Below are positions 59,215 through 64,000 of a stretch of DNA of 64,000 nucleotides, one piece after another. How positions within the stretch are numbered: position 1 is the first letter of the stretch; every line of letters starts with the position of its first letter. Where the stretch lies: contig NW_004450942.1 in assembly GCF_000321225.1 (NCBI RefSeq), positions 673,636-737,635 of the forward strand, written 5' to 3'. This DNA comes from Odobenus rosmarus divergens (lineage: Eukaryota; Chordata; Mammalia; Carnivora; Odobenidae). A model generated the notes under the pieces. That model ran no database searches. It was not told the origin of the DNA and saw nothing but the letters and a program-made list of their open reading frames with translations. The position numbers were made by a program, and so were the translations under genes.

Positions 59215-59680
59215 ATTCATTCATTCATTCACTCACTCACTAATTCATTCTGCAAATATCCACTGGGCATTACAGAGTTCCATTACCCATGCTGAGTACA
59301 GGAGATAAGAGTGTTCACAGAAAGAACAGTGCTCCCTGCCCCCTGGATTTTACAGTCTGTGGGGGAGATGGGCCTTAGGCAAATATTCCTACAAGTCAAT
59401 GTAAAATTACAGAAAGGGGAGGTACATGTCTCCATAAAGCATATGAAAGAGATTGGACCTAATCAGGGAGGTCAAGAGAAGTGCTCCTGGAAAAGTGACA
59501 CTTGAACTGAGATCTAAAAGGTAAGTAAACTCTGAGCAGACCAAAAGGAAAAGGAAGATGGTTAAGCATGGATGCATGGATGGCATGTGCAAAGGCCGTG
59601 ACTGGAGTAACAGCAGTTTATTCAATACCTACTTACTCATGTTGGAAATACAGTGGTGACTGTATCCCATGGGTGGGATT
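59215..59680 (-). repeat. L2 with (TCAT)n edge
   Basis: Starts with tcattcattcattcactcactc, then gcaaatatccactgggcat, tgctccctgccccctgga, aagtgacacttgaactgag, tggatggcatgtgcaaaggcc, all in L2 reverse order. Confidence 0.7.
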
Positions 59681-60194
59681 GAAAGAAGGCTAGTGTGGTG
59701 CATACAGAAAGGGAGGATGGGTGTGAGACACAAGAGGTGCACCAATTTTGTGGGCCACAGAAAAGACCAGTCTGTCCTAAGAGCAATGGGGAGCTTTCAG
59801 AGAGTTTTAAGCAGTGGTGGTAATGACTAGACAGATTATTGGATATATGCTCTCTCTTCTGTTGAAACCCCAGCATGATGCCTGACTAATTTTGTCCTGG
59901 TTTTTTTGTCCACACCACTGTGGGTAGAGTGATGTCCCCCAACCGACCCCACCAGATACTACCCAGAGCATGCTCCTGCCATCCCCATGTCTACTAATGA
60001 CACCCAACGCTTGTACTTGGAAGAGTAAATCCTCTCTGACACTCCTCTCCCATCAGCCGGGTCACTCAGCATGGTCTTTTCTCTCCTGTCATCGCTTTCC
60101 CTCCATCCCCGAGGCCATATTTCACCCTGAACATTTTCTGCCTAGACTGACAGTCGTCTAGTGAGTCTCCCTACCACGAACTTACCCCTCTCCA

Positions 60195-60640
60195 CACACT
60201 GCCCAGATGAACTGCTCAGAAACACAGGCCTCCTCTAAAACATTTAATGGTTCCCCGTTGCACACCCAGAAGAAAGTCAAAACTTCTTAGCCTTACAATT
60301 AAGCTTCTTAATGTCCCTGGCCCCGAACCACCTTGCTTCCTGCTCCCCACTCCGAAGCCAGGTAAACAGCTTTGCCCAGCCCTAGATATGCTCCGGGCTT
60401 TCCCTACCTCTGCACCATTGCTCAGACTGCTCCTTTCCCCAGAGTTCCCCACACTCTGCCCAACAGCTGCCTCTTCTGCGGAACCACCACAGCTGAGGGG
60501 CATACCGTAGCAGAACCGGAAGGGGGTATGCTTTAAAAGCCTACAGTGTTCCCCCATGCCTGATTTTATCCCCCATTCAGCCAAAAGAAGAGCTGCCATT
60601 GCCATTACTCCCATTCTCTAGGAAGCCTTCCCTGGCCTCA
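60195..60640 (+). repeat. L2 fragment
   Basis: Features aatggttccccgttgcac, agaaagtcaaaacttcttag, ttaatgtccctggccccg, ctctgcaccattgctcagactgc, ggaagccttccctggcctc match L2 order. Confidence 0.65.
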
Positions 60641-60760
60641 CCCCGCCCCCGGGGTGTTTTAGGTTCATCTGGGCTCTGAGAGTATCCCAGGCACTTCGTG
60701 ATCATCGAGTGATGCTACTGCACTATAATTACTAGTTGGTGAAAGGCTCCCCCAATGAAT

Positions 60761-60938
60761 TTTTTTTTTTAAGATTTATCTATTTGTCAGAGAGAGAGAG
60801 AGAGAGAGCACAAGTGGGGGGGGAGGGGCAGAGGGAGAAGCAGGCTCTCCACTGAGCAAGGAGCCCAATGCCCCCCGTTCGGATGTTTAGTGGAAGTTCC
60901 TCCCAGACCAAACGGACTGAGCCACCCAGGTCACCCCC
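60761..60938 (-). mobile_element. Rearranged carnivore SINE, minus strand
   Basis: The tail complement (ttttaagatttat), (GA)n, GA-rich body and the start of the head complement (ctgagccacccagg) are present. The middle (about 60870-60905) does not match the usual tgatcccaggaccc…atcatgacc core, and the head end runs into a C-rich tract. No convincing target-site duplication. Confidence 0.8.
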
Positions 60939-60961
60939 CACCCCCCACCCCCCCCACCCCC
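60934..60961 (-). repeat. C-rich tract, G-quadruplex on minus strand
   Basis: C6-A-C6-A-C8-A-C5, i.e. four long G runs separated by single T on the minus strand. It sits at the 5' head end of the minus-strand SINE. Confidence 0.9.
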
Positions 60962-61204
60962 GCTCCATGAACTTCTTGAGAGGATAGTCTCACTATCTTT
61001 GGTTCCCCAATCCTTACAATAGCACCCAGCAACTAAATGCAAGGACAAACAGCCTAGGGCTCTTCGAGGATTCACTGTTGCCAGCGGCCCTGGGCTCCAA
61101 AAAGAAACTGTATGTGACTCGGTCCTGGCCAATGGGCTTCTCCACTGGGGAGCTGCTTAGAATAATGTAAAGAGATGTTCTGGAAGAAACAGCCCTGCTT
61201 TCCG

Positions 61205-61218
61205 CCCCCCCCCCCCCC
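61205..61218 (+). repeat. Poly-C run (14 bases)
   Basis: A pure C14 run flanked by ccg and gcc. A likely site of sequencing or assembly length error. Confidence 0.85.
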
Positions 61219-61219
61219 G

Positions 61220-62850
61220 CCTTTGGATATAACTTCAAACTTACCAAAAAAATTTCAAGATGAGAACAAAGAACTTTTCTTCTTGAACCGTGTGAGGGTG
61301 TGGCTGACACAATGCCCCATCACTCCGGAGTATTTTAGTGTATAATTCCCATGAACAAAAACATTGTACTACATAACCACAAAACCACCATCAAAATCAG
61401 AAATTAACACTCTACCATCGAATCCTCAGATTCACCAATTGTACCAATAATATCTTTTACTACAAAAAGATCTAGTCCAGGATCATGCATTCCATTTAGT
61501 ATCTTATCTCTTCCGTGTTCTGTAATTTGGAAGTGTTTCTCGTTCTTTTCCTGACAGTTATGACCTCGACATCTAAGAAGGCCACTTATTGAGTAGAATG
61601 TCCATCAAATTGGGTTTGTCTGATATCCTCACATAATTAGATTCAGGTTATGCATTTTGGTGGGGGGGGGAATGCCATGAAAGGGAGGTTGTTTACTTTT
61701 CATTGTGCCCTAACAGATGACACAAGATTTGCATTTGTGTTATTAGGTGTTGATATTAATTTTCAACACTTGATTAAGCCAGGTTTTTCCTTTGTTAAGT
61801 TACTCTTTTCCCCTTTGTAGTAAATGAGGATCTTGAGGGAAGGTGCAGGCCTATCTTGGAGATACTGTGGGTTCAGTTCCACATCACTGCAATAAAGTGA
61901 ATATCACCCATAAAGTGAGGCAAGTGAATTTTTTGGTTTCCCAGTGCATATAAAAATTATGTTTATACTATACCGTAGTCTATTAAGTGTGCAATAGCAT
62001 ATCTAAAAAACAATGTACATACCTTAAATTAAAAAATACTCTGTTGCTAAAAAATGAGAACCATCATCTGAGCTTCCAGCAACTCATAATCAATGATCAG
62101 AGATCACCATAACAGACATAATAATGGAAAAATTTGAAATATTAAGGAAATTACCAAAAGGTGACACCGAGACATGTCGTGAGCAAATGTTGTCAGAAAA
62201 AATGGCACTGACGGATTTGCTCAGTAGAGAGTTGCCACAAACCTTCGATTTATAAAAAACAAAAACAAAAAAACATAGTATGTGTGAAATGCAATAAAAC
62301 GAGATATGCTTGTATTTGATACTATGTTAATATCCTGTCCCTTATCAGCATGCCACCCACTGCTTCTAAGTATCCATTGATGTTTCTTGACTGAATTGAT
62401 TTCTATGATAGCTGCCAAATGTTGATTTTTCTAATCAAGTCATCCCTTCTATATGTATTAGTTAGCATTCTACTGTAAGGAAAAGCTCTCTCTATTTATT
62501 CCCTTATTTATATCAGTTTGGAGATACAGATTGCTATTTTATTAAATCTCTTATAAGCTAACACTATCATTATTGATTTTGATGCTCAATAGCTTATAAT
62601 CTAATACTATCGTTATTTATTTGGATGTTCAAATTGTCCCAAAGTTGGCCAAAGAAAGCTCTTTTAAACTGGCTATTGTCCTTTTGACATGTCACCATCA
62701 TTCTTTACACGCAGTTTTAATGTTCCAGCACAATTAGGAGTTTGCAGGTCATCTTGTATTTTCTTTACCCCAGCTTTGGAGTCAGCCATTTCTCAAGGAG
62801 GTCCCTCTTCTTGAGTGGGGTGCGGTTGGGTTGGAACTCCTGGTGCCATC
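61220..62850 (+). mobile_element. Old L1M 3' fragment, split by Tigger1
   Basis: Segments 61220-61845 and 62313-62850 continue the same old L1 sequence (e.g. 'ccaataatatcttttac…aggatcatgcatt', 'gggtttgtctgat', then 'actatgttaatatcctg', 'ccttttgacatg'). The interruption is exactly the Tigger1 element, so the L1 came first. Confidence 0.75.
61846..62312 (+). mobile_element. Internally deleted Tigger1 (mariner/Tc1-like) DNA transposon
   Basis: The left end (caggcctatcttggagatactg, gggttcagttcca, gcaataaagtgaatatc, tttttggtttcccagtgcat) and the right end (gttgccacaaacct, gcaataaaacgagatatgc) match Tigger1 termini as remembered. The transposase-coding middle (about 2 kb in the full element) is missing, joining the two ends near 62075-62090, so this is a nonautonomous relic. 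It lies inside an L1M. Confidence 0.85.
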
Positions 62851-63908
62851 TTAGAACCTTGAGGAGACAAGCTGACCAAGCCAGTAAGCTGAGGATGATG
62901 GACCTAAGAGTCAAACAGAGCCTAGGTACTTGGTTATGTCATCCAGCCGGTGAACGCACCCCTGGGCTTCTTGTTACATGAGACAATACATTTCATTATT
63001 CTTTATGCAGGGTGAGACATTTCCTCCATGTGGGACATATTTCCTCATCATATAGTTTCCCATTAGTGAGGTCTTGAATCTAGCCAAAAACTATGTGACT
63101 GAAACCCAAAACATTTGGGTGCATTATATACTTCTGAAGCCATTACTCTCCTTAGTTCATTTGGATTTTTAATCAAGTCTGTCCCATGGGGATGCAACTG
63201 ATGTGACATGAGTGCTTGACTCACTGAGTTATCAGACTTTGGCTTCAAATGTTTGCGATCAAATAAAAGAAAGTTACGTAAAAGACAAGACTGTGCAATG
63301 GCCAACATTGGAGGTGATGCTGTTGAAGGAAGAAGTGTGTTGGCTCCTTTTTCTCAACAGCTGTTTACATTCAGTCAGATTCTACTAATTTGAAGCAAAA
63401 TGATCCCTTGGTCTGATTCCCTCTGTTCTATAATAGAAACTACAGGCATCAGCATAAAGTGTTTCTTTGGTCTGAGTTTGGGACAACATTAGTTCTTGAA
63501 TAACAGAAAGGATTTGGACAGAATAATTATTATCTGGGACGCTATTGTTGCAAGTGAGGGAACTCCAATTCAAACCAGTTTAAACAAACAAACACAAAAA
63601 TGAGAGGGAATGCACATTCTAGAATTCACTTTCTACAACTGAAACTCTGGCAACTCAAAGTTAACATCCTTGCCTGTAAGCTTCTTATAGACAGAAAGAA
63701 ATGAGTTATGGTAAAAAAAACTTTTTGAAGTTTTTCTTTCTTATTGAAAGAAAAAGTTTCAACCTTGTGTTCCATGTTGTTCATTTTTATTTACAACTGA
63801 AACTCTGGGTAGAATCTACTTTCTAGTCAGAAAGCTCAACAGGAGTGCCAGCTTCAGGAAAAACTGGATCTAGTAATTCTAATTATGTAGTTAAGAATCT
63901 GATTCCTG

Positions 63909-64000
63909 GAGGGAGGCGGAGGAAGATGGCGGAGGAGTAGGAGACCTGAATTTCGTCTGGTCTCAGGAATTCAGCTGAATAGGGATCAAACCATTCTGAA
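63909..64000 (+). mobile_element. 5' end of a carnivore L1 (continues past window)
   Basis: The sequence from 'gggaggcggaggaagatggcgg' onward (aggagtaggagacctgaa, tctcaggaattcagctgaat, atcaaaccattctgaa) matches the start of the 5' UTR of carnivore L1 elements as I remember it. The GATGGCGG includes a YY1-type site typical of L1 5' ends. Because it begins at the 5' terminus, the copy may be full length or 3' altered beyond the window; this cannot be seen here. Confidence 0.85.

Larger units (their letters stand above)
58046..64000. other. Intergenic DNA downstream of LMCD1
   Basis: No coding exon was recognised. The stretch holds L2 remnants (58790-59200, 59215-59680, 60195-60640), a rearranged minus-strand SINE, an old L1M split by Tigger1 (61220-62850) and a young L1 5' end at the window edge. 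About 62860-63900 has no named repeat but contains a hairpin and a 17-bp direct repeat. Confidence 0.75.

Overview
This is a window of a mammalian nuclear genome. It contains the 3' half of one spliced protein-coding gene on the + strand, LMCD1 (LIM and cysteine-rich domains 1, also called dyxin), set in long repeat-rich introns and followed by intergenic DNA. Five consecutive coding exons, with consensus splice sites and unbroken phase, run from 28479 to 57526. They encode a PET domain and two intact LIM domains, ending in a TGA stop. Two polyadenylation signals follow at 57989 and 58023.

The organism is a caniform carnivore. The window holds twelve tRNA-Lys-derived carnivore SINEs, whose heads read roughly 'gcctgggtggctcagt', and most are flanked by exact target-site duplications. 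None is of the canid SINEC_Cf type. Two of the least-diverged copies (25297 and 44933) are of a type I associate with bears, the giant panda and seals. The 5' end of a carnivore L1 begins about 90 bases before the window ends. A non-canid arctoid is therefore the best guess. The species was not determined.

Layout: 1-28478 is noncoding. It is interpreted as the 3' part of LMCD1 intron 1, because the exon encoding the first ~14 residues was not found and is presumably upstream. 28479-28567 is exon 2, 34401-34656 exon 3, 41222-41551 exon 4, 55180-55395 exon 5, and 57368 to ~58045 exon 6 with the 3' UTR. From ~58046 to 64000 is intergenic DNA dominated by L2 remnants, an old L1M split by an internally deleted Tigger1 DNA transposon, and the young L1.

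The noncoding DNA is mostly ordinary mammalian material: MIR and L2 relics, MER5/MER20-type hAT elements, old L1 fragments and microsatellites. The most noteworthy items are a two-codon shortening of LMCD1 at the exon 4/5 junction relative to the remembered human protein, a near-perfect 76-bp tandem duplication in intron 4, a perfect palindrome with two inverted AACAAAG motifs, a SINE whose head has expanded into a strong G-quadruplex tract, and several nested repeat insertions. I found no convincing previously undescribed system, and no second gene.
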